Source: Alcanivorax sp. DG881
GTDB lineage: Bacteria; Pseudomonadota; Gammaproteobacteria; Pseudomonadales; Alcanivoracaceae
Direction of reading: 5' to 3'
Assembly (NCBI RefSeq): GCF_000155615.1
Contig: NZ_DS989915.1
Location: 3,096,525 to 3,160,524, forward strand
DNA: 64,000 nt
Numbering within the stretch: the stretch's first letter is position 1; each line of letters opens with the position of its first letter. The notes under the pieces were generated by a model. That model worked only from the letters and a program-made list of their open reading frames with translations. It had not been told where the DNA came from and made no database searches. Below are positions 29,305 to 39,951 of the stretch, in pieces. A program made the translations under genes and the position numbers.

Positions 29305-32300
29305 ATGAATAAATCCGCACTCAAGAAGTACGCTCCCCAGGCGCGACTCGATTTTATCGCTACCGTTACTCGCCGTGCCGAGCTGCTGGGGCTGAATCCT
29401 GAAAGTCCCGCCAAAGTTGAAAAGCAGGGCGAAGCCCTGCTCATCAATGGTCGTGCCTTCCCGGCAGCCTATGGCCAAATGCGCACTACCCTTGAAGCTC
29501 GCATTCGGGAGCAAGGTTTTGCGCAGGTGATGGAGGCCATGGCCTATACCTGGTTCAACCGCCTGGTGGCCGTCCGCTATATGGAGCTGCACGGTTTTCT
29601 GGATCATGGTTATCGGGTGCTCAGCCATCCTGCCAATACAGAAACCGGTCATACTCAGCCCGAGATCCTAGACCATATTGCAGACCTGGACTTGCCGGGG
29701 CTGGATAAGTCCGTCGCGCTGGAACTCAAACTGGCGGGCAATAAAGATGAAGAGCTGTACCGCGAGGTGCTGCTGGCCCAATGCCACGCTCTGCATCAGG
29801 CCATGCCCTTCCTGTTCGAATCCCTGGACGACGCCACCGAGCTGCTGCTGCCCGACGGCCTGCTGCGCACCGATTCGATTCTGGGCAAGCTCGTCACCGC
29901 CATCGATGAGGCCGACTGGCAGGACGTGGAAATCATCGGCTGGCTCTACCAGTTCTACATCAGCGAGAAGAAGGATCAGGTCATCGGCAAGGTGGTGAAA
30001 AGCGAGGACATCCCCGCCGCCACCCAGCTCTTTACCCCCAACTGGATCGTCAAATACCTGGTGCAGAACAGCCTCGGCCGTCTCTGGCTGATGGCCAGCC
30101 CCACCAGCACACTGGCAACCAAGTGGGAGTACTATATACAGCCCGCAGACCAGACGGATAAAGTCAACGCCCAGCTGGACGCGCTCATCCAGACTCGCAT
30201 CGACGAGGACGGCGCCACCCTCAACCCCGAATCCCTCACGCTGCTCGACCCGGCCTGCGGCTCCGGCCACATCCTGGTGGAAGCCTACGACCTGCTGCGC
30301 GACATCTACCTCGAACGCGGCTACCGCCGGCAGGACATCCCCCGGCTGATTCTGGAAAAGAACCTCTACGGGCTGGACATCGACGACCGTGCCGCTCAAC
30401 TCGCCGGCTTTGCCTTGTTGATGAAGGCGCGGGCGGATGATCGGTGCTTGTTTGGGCAGCCGGTGGCGTTGAATTTACTGGCCTTGCAGGAAGCGAAGGA
30501 AGGCAGTGCGGCGGATCTACACAGTGCGCTGAATGCGCCGCAGATTGAATATAGGAAGGTCAGCCAGCTTGTGGAGACCTTCGAGCAGGCGAAGACCTTT
30601 GGGTCGCTGATTCAAATTCCCAACGAACTGGCCGATACTCTCCCTGAACTGAAACGGGAGATTGAAACAATTCGAGGGAGTGGGGATTTGCTTGGGCGCG
30701 ACGCGGCTGAGACCCTGCTGAAACTGGTAGAACAGGCGGAAATTCTAGACAAAAAGTTCGATACAGTGGTAGCAAATCCGCCGTACATGGACAGCAAGGG
30801 CATGGGCGATGACCTCAAGGCATGGGCCAAGAAAACGTTTCCGGCCGGCAAGTCGAATTTGTTTGCTATGTTCATCGAACGGGGTTTCGGTTGGTGTAAA
30901 CCTGCTGGATTCAACAGTATGGTCACGTTGCAGAGCTGGATGTTTCAATCTACATTTTCAGAATTACGTTCTCGACTTCTAAAAAAAAGCACAATCGACT
31001 CTCTGGTGCAAATAGGATTCAACAGTTTCCCGGAATTAAATTCTAAAGTTGCCCTTGGAGCAGCCTTTTCCATTTTTCGGTCAAATGTTCCTTTCGCGAC
31101 CGGAACTTTTGTAAATCTCAATAGCGCTCCGCGCTCAGCAGACAAGGGATCTGTATTTCGAGATCGCGACGATAATATTGTGTTTTTCGTTGGGCAAGAA
31201 GCTTTCCAAAAAATTCCTGACTCTCCAATTGCTTACTGGGCACCATACGAACGCGTTTTTAAGTATTCACCGCTAAACGACTTCTACGAGTCTGGTGGGC
31301 GTTGTAAGACTCACAATGACGAGAACTTTGTTCGGTTCCACTGGGAGCTGGAATCTGGAAGCGTCGGCCCGAACAACCGTTGGAGATATTACGAGAAGGG
31401 TGGGGACTTCAGGAAATGGTATGGCAATCGCCTCTTCGTGGTTGATTGGTCAGAGACGGCAAGGGCTTATTATGCAAGAAAGGGTGGCCTTACGAGGGAA
31501 ATGTACTGGAATAGGCAAGGTATCACTTGGTCTGATATTGGCATCCAAAGTGGCTTCCGTTTGAAGCTTGAAGATACTGAATATAGCTCTGTATCACCTA
31601 CGATATTCCCGCTTGGAGAGAAGCTGGATTTGAGGATCTTGCTATTGCTCAATAGCAGTCTTTCGAAATGGGTGATGTCTGCCCTAAATCCTGGCTTACA
31701 TGCGAACCCGGGCGAGGTATTGAAGCTACCTAACCTACTCAGCGGGGATCCGAACACAGCAGAGAAAGCTATCCATTTGGCAAAGGACGACTGGGATTCA
31801 TATGAAGTTAGTGGGGAGTTTTCATCTTCTCCTCTCGTTCAGATAAATAGTGTCTCTTGTCGAATTAGTGATTGTGCGAGAGCGCTTATTCAGGGTCGTC
31901 AAGATCGCACCAATGAACTCAGAAATTTGGAAGAGCAGAACAATAAGGAAATCATTGATCGATTGGGTTTATCAGATCATGTGTCTCCGAAAGTTCCGCT
32001 ATCTGAGATTTCTTTAACTGGAAATTTGGCCTATCGCGGGAAAGGGAAGAATCGATCAAGCGGCGCGGAAGAACATAGGAAGTTGGTCTCCGAAGAGCTA
32101 GCTTCCTACGCCATCGGCTGCATGATGGGTCGCTACAGCCTCGACACCCCCGGCCTGATCTACGCCCATGCCGGCAACGAAGGCTTCGACCCTAGCTGCT
32201 ATGAAACCTTCCCGGCCGACGGCGACGGCATCGTTCCGATCACCGATGAAGCCTGGTTCGACGACGACGGTGCCAACCGCATCCGCGAATTCGTCCGCGT

Positions 32301-32826
32301 CGTCTGGGGCGAAGACACTGAAGCTGAAAATATGGCCTGGCTCGCCGAATCCCTCGGCAGCAAAGCCAGCGAATCCGCTGACGACACCATCCGCCGCTAC
32401 TTAAGCCGCGACTTCTACAAAGACCACCTGCAAACTTACAAAAAACGGCCCATCTACTGGCTGTTCAGCTCCGGCAAACACAAAGCCTTCGAAGCCCTTG
32501 TCTACCTGCACCGCTACAACGCCGGTACGCTGTCGCGCATGCGCATGGAATACGTCGTGCCTCTCCAGTCCCGCATGCAGGCCCGCATCGACAACCTGGA
32601 TCAGGACATCCAGGCCTCCACCTCCAGCGCCGAACAAAAACGCTTTCAGAAGCAAAAAGACAAGCTCATCAAACAACTCCACGAACTCCGCCGCTTCGAC
32701 GAAAACCTCCGCCACTACGCCGACCAGCGCATTACATTGGATCTCGATGATGGGGTGAAGGCCAACTACGGCATGTTTGGTGATTTGTTGGCTGAGGTTA
32801 AGGCTGTGACCGGTAAAAAGGGTTAA
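29305..32826 (+). CDS. pglX: BREX adenine-specific DNA methyltransferase PglX
   Basis: 1173-aa type I BREX N6-adenine methyltransferase that marks host DNA at a non-palindromic site. Motif I is DPACGSGHI (about 315-323) and motif IV is NPPY (about 490-493), so the catalytic pair is intact. The N-terminal KKYAPQARLDFI start and the C-terminal LKRRPIYW-like KKRPIYWLFSSGKHKAF segment are family marks. ATG 29305 was preferred over GTG 29293. The region about 30900-32090, the expected target-recognition part, is clearly AT-richer than both ends. Confidence 0.96.
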   Translation: MNKSALKKYAPQARLDFIATVTRRAELLGLNPESPAKVEKQGEALLINGRAFPAAYGQMRTTLEARIREQGFAQVMEAMAYTWFNRLVAVRYMELHGFLDHGYRVLSHPANTETGHTQPEILDHIADLDLPGLDKSVALELKLAGNKDEELYREVLLAQCHALHQAMPFLFESLDDATELLLPDGLLRTDSILGKLVTAIDEADWQDVEIIGWLYQFYISEKKDQVIGKVVKSEDIPAATQLFTPNWIVKYLVQNSLGRLWLMASPTSTLATKWEYYIQPADQTDKVNAQLDALIQTRIDEDGATLNPESLTLLDPACGSGHILVEAYDLLRDIYLERGYRRQDIPRLILEKNLYGLDIDDRAAQLAGFALLMKARADDRCLFGQPVALNLLALQEAKEGSAADLHSALNAPQIEYRKVSQLVETFEQAKTFGSLIQIPNELADTLPELKREIETIRGSGDLLGRDAAETLLKLVEQAEILDKKFDTVVANPPYMDSKGMGDDLKAWAKKTFPAGKSNLFAMFIERGFGWCKPAGFNSMVTLQSWMFQSTFSELRSRLLKKSTIDSLVQIGFNSFPELNSKVALGAAFSIFRSNVPFATGTFVNLNSAPRSADKGSVFRDRDDNIVFFVGQEAFQKIPDSPIAYWAPYERVFKYSPLNDFYESGGRCKTHNDENFVRFHWELESGSVGPNNRWRYYEKGGDFRKWYGNRLFVVDWSETARAYYARKGGLTREMYWNRQGITWSDIGIQSGFRLKLEDTEYSSVSPTIFPLGEKLDLRILLLLNSSLSKWVMSALNPGLHANPGEVLKLPNLLSGDPNTAEKAIHLAKDDWDSYEVSGEFSSSPLVQINSVSCRISDCARALIQGRQDRTNELRNLEEQNNKEIIDRLGLSDHVSPKVPLSEISLTGNLAYRGKGKNRSSGAEEHRKLVSEELASYAIGCMMGRYSLDTPGLIYAHAGNEGFDPSCYETFPADGDGIVPITDEAWFDDDGANRIREFVRVVWGEDTEAENMAWLAESLGSKASESADDTIRRYLSRDFYKDHLQTYKKRPIYWLFSSGKHKAFEALVYLHRYNAGTLSRMRMEYVVPLQSRMQARIDNLDQDIQASTSSAEQKRFQKQKDKLIKQLHELRRFDENLRHYADQRITLDLDDGVKANYGMFGDLLAEVKAVTGKKG

Positions 32827-32830
32827 TTAA

Positions 32831-33601
32831 GTGGGCTTTGTACTTGACTGCGAAACAGAGGAGAGCACTGAGAGGTCATTGTCGGCAGCATTTAGGTGCA
32901 TGCCAGAGGATCTCTATGACGTTTTTGACAGTCTGGATCTCGATTTGATTTACGCATCAGCCGAAAGTCCTGATGAAGAACCTAATAAATACCTTCTTGA
33001 GCGGCTTAGTGATGAATTGAACCGACCGGAGTTGCCAGAGCAAGTTTCATGGTTCCATTTCACTAGGACACTCCCCGGCAATGAATTCACTGAAGGTCTT
33101 TTGCCGTTAGGAAAAGTCTTGCCTCAAATCTGGAAACTACTGATTGACACTGCCCCATCAGCCGAGATTGCTAGAGAGCTTCAGTCGATGCAAAAAAATG
33201 GAGTGTCAGACTTTCAGTATAATCTGAAAGCTCCTGATTCATTCCATTGGGGGCCGTTTGCATATCTTGTACCTGCGATAGCTCTACATAGCCAGTCATT
33301 GTCGCAGCATGACTATCTGGGTATGCCGGAAATTGTTGAGGATATCTGTAATGGTTTAAATGAGAGTGCTGGCTTCCAGTTGTTCGACCACTTCAGGGAG
33401 TTATTGAAGCCCTGCATTGTGAAGTTTGTAAACAATGCGCATGACCGTGGCCAAGATACGCTAGAAACTGCTTGTGCATACCTGTATGGGTGCCGGAAGC
33501 GAGAAGGGCCTTCTTCATCGTGGATTACGTGTTTTGATGCAGGCGGTGAAACCATATCCGCAAGTGCAATAGCCTCCGTTCGGTTTTTGACGTCGTTGTA
33601 G
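32831..33601 (+). CDS. Hypothetical BREX-embedded protein
   Basis: 256-aa protein starting at GTG 32831, four bases after the pglX stop, so translation is probably coupled. No motif recognised. It is acidic, apparently soluble and mostly helical, without signal peptide. Its codon use is AT-richer than brxC. It lies inside the BREX operon between pglX and the DUF2130 gene. Candidate roles are specificity factor, accessory effector or immunity protein; none is supported by sequence. Confidence 0.72.
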   Translation: MGFVLDCETEESTERSLSAAFRCMPEDLYDVFDSLDLDLIYASAESPDEEPNKYLLERLSDELNRPELPEQVSWFHFTRTLPGNEFTEGLLPLGKVLPQIWKLLIDTAPSAEIARELQSMQKNGVSDFQYNLKAPDSFHWGPFAYLVPAIALHSQSLSQHDYLGMPEIVEDICNGLNESAGFQLFDHFRELLKPCIVKFVNNAHDRGQDTLETACAYLYGCRKREGPSSSWITCFDAGGETISASAIASVRFLTSL

Positions 33602-33638
33602 GGGCGCAAGCTCGTCCAATTATAAAAAGGAATTTGGC

Positions 33639-35003
33639 ATGAACGAGATTATCTGTCCCCACTGCAGCAAGGCCTTCAAAATCGATGAAGCCGGTTATGC
33701 GGATATCCTCAAACAGGTTCGAGACCATGCTTTCGAGGAGCAGCTGCAGGAACGGCTCACGCTGGCCGAAAAAGAAAAAAACAGCGCGCTCGCTCTGGCC
33801 AGGGAGCAGGCAGCCAGTGAAATGCAGAAGTCGGAAGCAGCTAAGGATAAGGAGCTCCAGGAACTGAAGTCCAAGCTGGAGGCCGGCGAGGTTGCCCAAA
33901 AACTTGCCATCTCAGAAGCGTTGAAAGTGGTCGAGAAAGAGCGCGATTCCCTGTTAAGTGACCTCAAGCAGGCAAAGAGTGATAACGAATCGGCCACGCA
34001 GTTGATTGAAGCCAAGCTTAACCAGGAAATCCAAGAGCTGAAATCCAAACTTGATGCCACGGATACCAGCAAGCTGCTCGCTATTACCCAAGCGGTCTCT
34101 GTCGTAGAAAAAGAGCGCGATACGCTGCAGCATAAGCTGAGTCAGGCCGAGCTAGAGAAGGCGGCTGCCGAGCGCTCGCTCAAGGACAAATACGAGACTC
34201 AGATCAAAGACCGGGACGATGCCATTGAGCGCTTGCGGGATATGAAGGCGCGGCTGTCCACCAAGATGGTGGGTGAGACCCTGGAGCAGCACTGCGAAAC
34301 CGAGTTCAACCGGATTCGCTCGACGGCTTTCCCACGGGCTTATTTTGAGAAGGACAACGACGCCAGCTCCGGCAGCATGGGTGACTACATCTTCCGCGAT
34401 GTTGACGAGAACGATACGCCCATCGTCTCGATCATGTTCGAGATGAAGAACGAGAGCGATGCCACTGCGACCAAGAAGAAAAATGAAGACTTTCTCAAGG
34501 AGCTGGACAAGGATCGTAACGAGAAGGGCTGCGAATACGCCATCCTGGTATCCCTGCTGGAACCCGACAGTGACCTCTACAATTCCGGCATTGTCGACGT
34601 CTTTCACCGTTACCCCAAGATGTACGTGATCCGTCCCCAGTTTTTCATTCCCATGATCACGCTACTGCGCAATGCCGCCATGAATTCCCTTGAGTACAAG
34701 CAGGAGCTGGCGTTGGTCAAAGCCCAGAACATTGATATCACCAACTTTGAGAGTGATCTGGATACATTCAAAACGGCGTTTGCCAAGAACTATGATGTGG
34801 CGTCCCGGAAATTCCAGACGGCGATTGATGAGATCGACAAATCCATCAATCACCTGCAAAAGACCAAGGACGCGCTGATGAGCACGGATCGGAATCTTCG
34901 ATTGGCAAACGACAAGGCGCAAGATGTGACGGTGAAGAAGCTGACCCGCAAGAATCCTACGATGAAGGCGGCGTTTGAGCAGCTTGAGGATAAGGGCGAG
35001 TAG
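33639..35003 (+). CDS. DUF2130 nuclease-like protein with zinc finger and coiled coil
   Basis: 454-aa DUF2130 family protein. It begins with a small zinc-finger-like CPHCSKAF (6-13), then a long coiled coil with heptad-like EL.SKLEA / [11 protein letters not shown] repeats (about 30-200). The DUF2130 domain (about 210-400) contains GDYIFRDV...[11 protein letters not shown], whose D...E-x-K spacing fits a PD-(D/E)XK nuclease fold. A second coiled coil closes the protein. The position inside a BREX operon suggests an accessory effector. Nuclease activity is inference. Confidence 0.82.
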   Translation: MNEIICPHCSKAFKIDEAGYADILKQVRDHAFEEQLQERLTLAEKEKNSALALAREQAASEMQKSEAAKDKELQELKSKLEAGEVAQKLAISEALKVVEKERDSLLSDLKQAKSDNESATQLIEAKLNQEIQELKSKLDATDTSKLLAITQAVSVVEKERDTLQHKLSQAELEKAAAERSLKDKYETQIKDRDDAIERLRDMKARLSTKMVGETLEQHCETEFNRIRSTAFPRAYFEKDNDASSGSMGDYIFRDVDENDTPIVSIMFEMKNESDATATKKKNEDFLKELDKDRNEKGCEYAILVSLLEPDSDLYNSGIVDVFHRYPKMYVIRPQFFIPMITLLRNAAMNSLEYKQELALVKAQNIDITNFESDLDTFKTAFAKNYDVASRKFQTAIDEIDKSINHLQKTKDALMSTDRNLRLANDKAQDVTVKKLTRKNPTMKAAFEQLEDKGE

Positions 35004-35170
35004 GGCTATGGGTGAGGGGCTGGTGCGGGCGAAAGAAAGTCGAATGCCCGCGCGATGATCCGGTTCTCTTGGTTTACGATGCTGGCCGGTGACCCAGAAT
35101 GACCTGTTTGGGTCGGCAGGCTATCAGTGACACGCTGGGGTATGATGCGAATTTTGAGGGAGACGCTTGA

Positions 35171-37801
35171 GTGAGCGGAACAAGCGCCATAGAGCGGATA
35201 GAGAAGGGATTGGCCAAGCTGCTGCAGGCAGGCAACCGGATTGTCTGGTGGTCTGATCCTGACGGCGAATTTGCTGATGCCGTGGCTGACCTTTCCCTCG
35301 AGGAGGCAGACGTGGTCTCCTTGGGCGATACCCCGGCACTGGCCGTGAAGCGACAGATTGAGCTGGAGTCGCCCGCGAGCCCCTTTGTGCTTTACGAAGG
35401 CCAGGAAGCACCTGACCCAGAACAGGACTGGTTGCTGGATATTCGCCTTTATGCCGAGCCGTTTGCTGCCGATGCCACCTCCATGCTGCAACAGGATTTG
35501 GGGCTGCAACATGCCAGCCTGCGCCACTACCTGAAAGACCGTGCCCGCTTTTTTGCCAGTAAAGACCGCACCGCGCGTTTGGCCAGCTTGCTGCATGCGG
35601 ATGATATGGAGCGGGACATCGATGCCAAGATCTGGGCGGTGCTGTCCCGAAGTGGCTCGGCGGATCCTTTTACGCTGCTGCTGGATTTGCTCTGTGACGT
35701 GGCTCAGCTCGACGAGGGCGTGGCCTTTGATGATTCCCCTTTGTGGCAGAACCTGGTCAAGTATGGCCTGGAACCGTTCGCCTGGGCCCTGCTTGAGCGG
35801 CATTTCGGCTACCGGGATGACGCGCCCAGCCTGGCACGTTTCATTCCCCGGCTGTTGGTGACTGATCTTGGGCGGGGCCTGAAAAAGCCCTTGCCGACCG
35901 GCTTGATCAAGCTTGCGTTGCCGCAAGCGAAAGCCGGCAACGTGGCGGTGCTGTTGTCCCAATGGCGGGATTCGACGGCGCGGCAGAAGGATTACGACGC
36001 ACTGTCCGCCCGGTTGGCCAGTGACCTGCAACTTACCCATCACCTTTCTAATCTGACACCCGCCGATGTCGCTAACTGCGCGACCTTTGTGGATCTGGAG
36101 CGCATTGTCGCCAATGCGCTGCGCGATCAGCTGCTGGGGAATATGGCCAGCAGTGTCATGGCCGATGTGCGCCGCACGGTGAATAGCCGCCTAGCCAGTT
36201 ATTGGGTGAGTGACCGCTATCCTGATACAGAGGTGGGTAAGCGCAGTATTTGGCGGGGGTATTATCAGGCGCTGTTATCGGCGACCGATCTGTTTGAGGC
36301 CATTGAAACCCGCGCCCAGCATTTTGGCTTCACCAGCCCGGAGCAGGCGTATACCGCTTATACCGAGTCTCTGTTCGAAATTGATCAGTTCTATCGCCTG
36401 TTCCACGAGGCAGCGGATGTGGTGTCTGCCCGCTTCCCGGATGCCATTGCCCCTCTGGCTGATCAGGTGGAGGCGGCCTACCTCAACCGCTACCTGAACA
36501 AGCTGGCCACCCATTGGGATGGGCATCTCCAGAATGGTTTGCTGGAGAAGTGGAAGCTGGAGGGTGTCGTCAATCAGCAGAACTTCTACCAGAAAGTGGT
36601 GGCGCCCTACCTGGCAAAAGGCGATGAGCGCCGCATGTTTGTCATTATCAGCGATGCCCTGCGCTATGAAGTGGCCGATGAGCTGAAGACCCAGATCAAT
36701 GGTCGCGAACGGATTGATGCCACCCTGCGTAGCCAGCTGGGTGTGCTGCCCAGCTATACCAAGCTGGGTATGGCCAGCCTGCTGCCGCACAAGACCCTGA
36801 CCTACAACGCGAAAGGGTCTGTGGATGTGGATGGCCGCTCCTCTGAGGGCCTGGATAACCGCAACAAGATTCTGGGGGCTGTCGGCGGCACTGCGGTGAA
36901 GGCAGAAACCCTGGCCAATATGGGCAAGCAGGCCCTGCGGGAATTCGTCAGGCCGCATCGTGTGATTTACATTTACCACAACACCATCGATGCGGTGGGT
37001 GATTCCGCCAGTACAGAATCGAGCACCTGGATCGCCTGTCGCCAGGCGATCAATGAGCTGGCAGATCTGGTGTCACGGCTGGTGAATAATGCCAGTGCGA
37101 CAGCAATCACGGTGACGGCGGATCATGGCTTCCTGTTCCGTGAAACGCCACCGGATGCACTGGAAAAGAGTGCCATGGCCAGCAAGCCCGCCGGGACGAT
37201 AACCGCCAAGAAGCGCTATCTGGTCGGGAATGACCTGGGCGAGGCCGAGTACGCGCACCATGGCAAAACGGCCGTCACCGCTGGAACGGGCTGTGAAACT
37301 GAGTTCTGGTTGCCCCGTGGTGTTGGCCGGTTCCACTTTGTGGGTGGGGCGCGCTTTGTTCACGGTGGTGCCGCTTTGCAGGAGGTGGCCGTGCCGATCA
37401 TCGAGATCCGACAGAAATACGGTAAGTCTGCAGAAAGCGCCCGTGTTTCCAAGGTGGGCGTGAATGTATTGGGCCAGCAACATCGCATCACGACCAACTT
37501 TCATGTCTTTACTTTGCTGCAGACCGAGCCGGTTAGTGAAAAGGTGTTGGCGACAAGGATTACCATTGAACTGGTGAATCAGCACGGGGAGGGTATTTCT
37601 TCCCGAGAGATCTTGAATCTGGACAGCGATGCTACTGAGCTGGGTGAGCGGCAAAGCAAAGTGTCTTTAAGCCTGGCCGCTCAGGCGGTGAAGCCTGGTA
37701 ATGACCACTTTCTGGTGCTCAGCGATGCTGAGAGCGAAATCGAACTTCAGCGCATTCCGGTGCGCATCGACTTGGCAATAGAGAATGACTTCGACTTCTG
37801 A
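35171..37801 (+). CDS. pglZ: BREX phosphatase PglZ (type A)
   Basis: 876-aa alkaline-phosphatase-superfamily protein PglZ, the hallmark of BREX. The N-terminal segment NRIVWWSDPDGEF (about 22-34) is typical of type A. The PglZ catalytic core includes FVIISDALRYEVADEL (about 490-505) and TADHGFLF (about 648-655), which supply the metal-binding Asp/His residues. GTG 35171 follows GGGAG. The stop overlaps the brxL start by 17 bases. Its biochemical substrate is unsettled. Confidence 0.95.
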   Translation: MSGTSAIERIEKGLAKLLQAGNRIVWWSDPDGEFADAVADLSLEEADVVSLGDTPALAVKRQIELESPASPFVLYEGQEAPDPEQDWLLDIRLYAEPFAADATSMLQQDLGLQHASLRHYLKDRARFFASKDRTARLASLLHADDMERDIDAKIWAVLSRSGSADPFTLLLDLLCDVAQLDEGVAFDDSPLWQNLVKYGLEPFAWALLERHFGYRDDAPSLARFIPRLLVTDLGRGLKKPLPTGLIKLALPQAKAGNVAVLLSQWRDSTARQKDYDALSARLASDLQLTHHLSNLTPADVANCATFVDLERIVANALRDQLLGNMASSVMADVRRTVNSRLASYWVSDRYPDTEVGKRSIWRGYYQALLSATDLFEAIETRAQHFGFTSPEQAYTAYTESLFEIDQFYRLFHEAADVVSARFPDAIAPLADQVEAAYLNRYLNKLATHWDGHLQNGLLEKWKLEGVVNQQNFYQKVVAPYLAKGDERRMFVIISDALRYEVADELKTQINGRERIDATLRSQLGVLPSYTKLGMASLLPHKTLTYNAKGSVDVDGRSSEGLDNRNKILGAVGGTAVKAETLANMGKQALREFVRPHRVIYIYHNTIDAVGDSASTESSTWIACRQAINELADLVSRLVNNASATAITVTADHGFLFRETPPDALEKSAMASKPAGTITAKKRYLVGNDLGEAEYAHHGKTAVTAGTGCETEFWLPRGVGRFHFVGGARFVHGGAALQEVAVPIIEIRQKYGKSAESARVSKVGVNVLGQQHRITTNFHVFTLLQTEPVSEKVLATRITIELVNQHGEGISSREILNLDSDATELGERQSKVSLSLAAQAVKPGNDHFLVLSDAESEIELQRIPVRIDLAIENDFDF

Positions 37802-39851
37802 CATGCAAAATGAGACGGATAACGTGCTGGATCTGGACGCCAAACTGGTCGAGCACTTCCCCGGCAAGATTGTTCGCAAGGATCTGACCAAGCGGCTGAA
37901 AGAAGGCGCCAACGTGCCGGTGTATGTGCTGGAGTACCTGCTGGGCATGTACTGTTCCTCGGCGGATGAAGAGCAGATTGCCGAGGGCATGGATCGGGTC
38001 AAGCAGGTGCTGTCACAGAACTATGTGCGGCCCGATGAGGCAGAGAAGATCAAGGCCCGTATCCGCGAGAGTGGCAATTTCAAAATCATCGACAAGGTGA
38101 CGGTTCGCCTTAACGAGAAGAAAGACCAGTACGAAGCCATTCTCTCCAATCTGGGCATCAATAACGCCAATATCGACAGCCGCCAGGTTCATGACTACGA
38201 AAAGCTGCTGGTCGGCGGGATCTGGTCAATTATCTCCATCAAGTACGATTACGAGGATGGCCAGAGTAGTTCGCCGTTTACCATCAAGGAACTGAAGCCT
38301 ATCCAGATGCCGAATATGGATATGAATGCCTTGATGGAGGCACGGCAACAGTTTACCGAGGATGAGTGGCTGGATGTGCTGCTGCGCTCCACCGGGATGG
38401 AGCCGACGCATTTTGATACCCGCGTGAAGTGGCACTTGCTCGCGCGTTTGATTCCGTTTGTGGAGAACAACTACAACGTTTGCGAGCTGGGCCCGCGTGG
38501 TACGGGTAAAAGCCACGTTTACAAGGAATGCAGCCCGAACAGCATCCTGGTGTCTGGTGGGCAGACTACCGTTGCCAACCTGTTCTACAACATGTCACGC
38601 CGGCAGGTGGGGCTGGTGGGAATGTGGGATGTGGTCGCGTTTGACGAAGTCGCCGGGATCTCGTTCAAAGACAAAGACGGCGTGCAGATAATGAAGGACT
38701 ACATGGCTTCAGGCTCCTTTGCCCGTGGTCGTGATTCCATCTCTGCCAGTGCCAGTATGGTGTTTGTCGGCAATATCAATCATTCCGTGGAAACGCTGGT
38801 GAAAACCAGCCATCTGTTGTCGCCTTTCCCTGAGGCCATGATCGATTCGGCCTTCTTCGACCGTTTCCATGCCTATGTGCCGGGCTGGGAAATCCCCAAG
38901 ATGCGGCCTGAGTTTTTCACCAACCAGTATGGGCTGATCGTGGATTACTTGGCGGAGTACATGCGCGAGATGCGTAAGCGTACGTTCTCCGATGCTATCG
39001 ACCAGTACTACAAACTCGGCAATAACCTGAACCAGCGCGACAGCATCGCGGTGCGGCGCACGGTGTCTGGCTTACTGAAGTTGTTGTACCCCCATGGCGA
39101 TTACGACAAGGCTGCTGTGGAGCGTTGTTTGCAATATGCACTCGAAGTGCGTCGTCGCGTGAAAGAGCAGCTTAAAAAAATTGGCGGGATGGAGTTCTTC
39201 GATGTCCATTTCTCTTACATCGATGTCGAAACGTTGGAAGAGCAATACGTCAGTGTGAAAGAGCAAGGGGGTGGAGGACTGATTCCAGAGGGACAGGCCA
39301 AGCCGGGTACTGTCTATACGGTTTCGACTGGCGCCACCAGCGGTCACTTGGGCCTGTACCGGCTGGAAACCCAGGCTACCGCAGGCAATGGCAAGCTCAA
39401 CACCTCGGGTTTAGGCTCTAGCTCTGGGGCCAAAGAAGGCCTGAAAGTCGCTCATGATTACTTCAAGGCGAATGTGAATCGGGTAAGTACGATGACAAAG
39501 GCCGGAGACTTTGACCTGCATTTGCATATGATCGAGCTGCACAACACCGGTCCATCGAAGCAGATGACGCTGGCGTCTTTTATTGCCTACTGCTCTGCAA
39601 CCATGAAGAGGCCAACCCAGAACCAGATGATCGTACTGGGCGACATGAGCCTGGGTGGCAACATTATCCCGGCTGAAAATATGGCTGAGGCACTACAGGT
39701 GGGCATGGACGCAGGAGCGAAGAAGGTGTTGCTCCCCATGGCCAATGCCCAGGATATCCCGACGGTGCCTGCTGAGTTGTTCTCCAAGTATCAGGTGAGT
39801 TTTTACTCTGATCCGGTTGATGCGGTGTTTAAGGCTTTGGGCGTGGAGTGA
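37785..39851 (+). CDS. brxL: BREX Lon-like AAA+ protein BrxL
   Basis: 688-aa BrxL: N-terminal DUF4357-like/winged region, AAA+ core with Walker A GPRGTGKSH (about 235-243) and Walker B VVAFDEVAGI (about 284-293), and a C-terminal Lon-protease-like domain ending in VLLPMANAQDIPTVP. It lacks a convincing catalytic Ser-Lys dyad in the places I can check, as reported for BrxL, which acts as a DNA-binding hexamer. ATG 37785 overlaps pglZ; ATG 37803, one base after the pglZ stop, is an alternative. Last gene of the BREX operon. Confidence 0.94.
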   Translation: MTSTSDMQNETDNVLDLDAKLVEHFPGKIVRKDLTKRLKEGANVPVYVLEYLLGMYCSSADEEQIAEGMDRVKQVLSQNYVRPDEAEKIKARIRESGNFKIIDKVTVRLNEKKDQYEAILSNLGINNANIDSRQVHDYEKLLVGGIWSIISIKYDYEDGQSSSPFTIKELKPIQMPNMDMNALMEARQQFTEDEWLDVLLRSTGMEPTHFDTRVKWHLLARLIPFVENNYNVCELGPRGTGKSHVYKECSPNSILVSGGQTTVANLFYNMSRRQVGLVGMWDVVAFDEVAGISFKDKDGVQIMKDYMASGSFARGRDSISASASMVFVGNINHSVETLVKTSHLLSPFPEAMIDSAFFDRFHAYVPGWEIPKMRPEFFTNQYGLIVDYLAEYMREMRKRTFSDAIDQYYKLGNNLNQRDSIAVRRTVSGLLKLLYPHGDYDKAAVERCLQYALEVRRRVKEQLKKIGGMEFFDVHFSYIDVETLEEQYVSVKEQGGGGLIPEGQAKPGTVYTVSTGATSGHLGLYRLETQATAGNGKLNTSGLGSSSGAKEGLKVAHDYFKANVNRVSTMTKAGDFDLHLHMIELHNTGPSKQMTLASFIAYCSATMKRPTQNQMIVLGDMSLGGNIIPAENMAEALQVGMDAGAKKVLLPMANAQDIPTVPAELFSKYQVSFYSDPVDAVFKALGVE

Positions 39852-39869
39852 TGTTCAGTAGTTCAGATT

Positions 39870-39934
39870 CGATCTGACAGACGTCTTCTGAAGAGCCGGT
39901 AGGCGCCTTACTTTTGAATAGATCTGTCAGATCG
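39870..39934. repeat. Inverted repeat after brxL
   Basis: CGATCTGACAGA (39870-39881) and TCTGTCAGATCG (39923-39934) are perfect 12-bp inverted repeats separated by 41 bases. They lie between the converging brxL and beta-CASP genes. They could be a bidirectional terminator-type stem or scar ends of an inserted module. There is no T-run directly after the stem. Confidence 0.6.
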
Positions 39935-39951
39935 AGTCATAACCATTCCGC

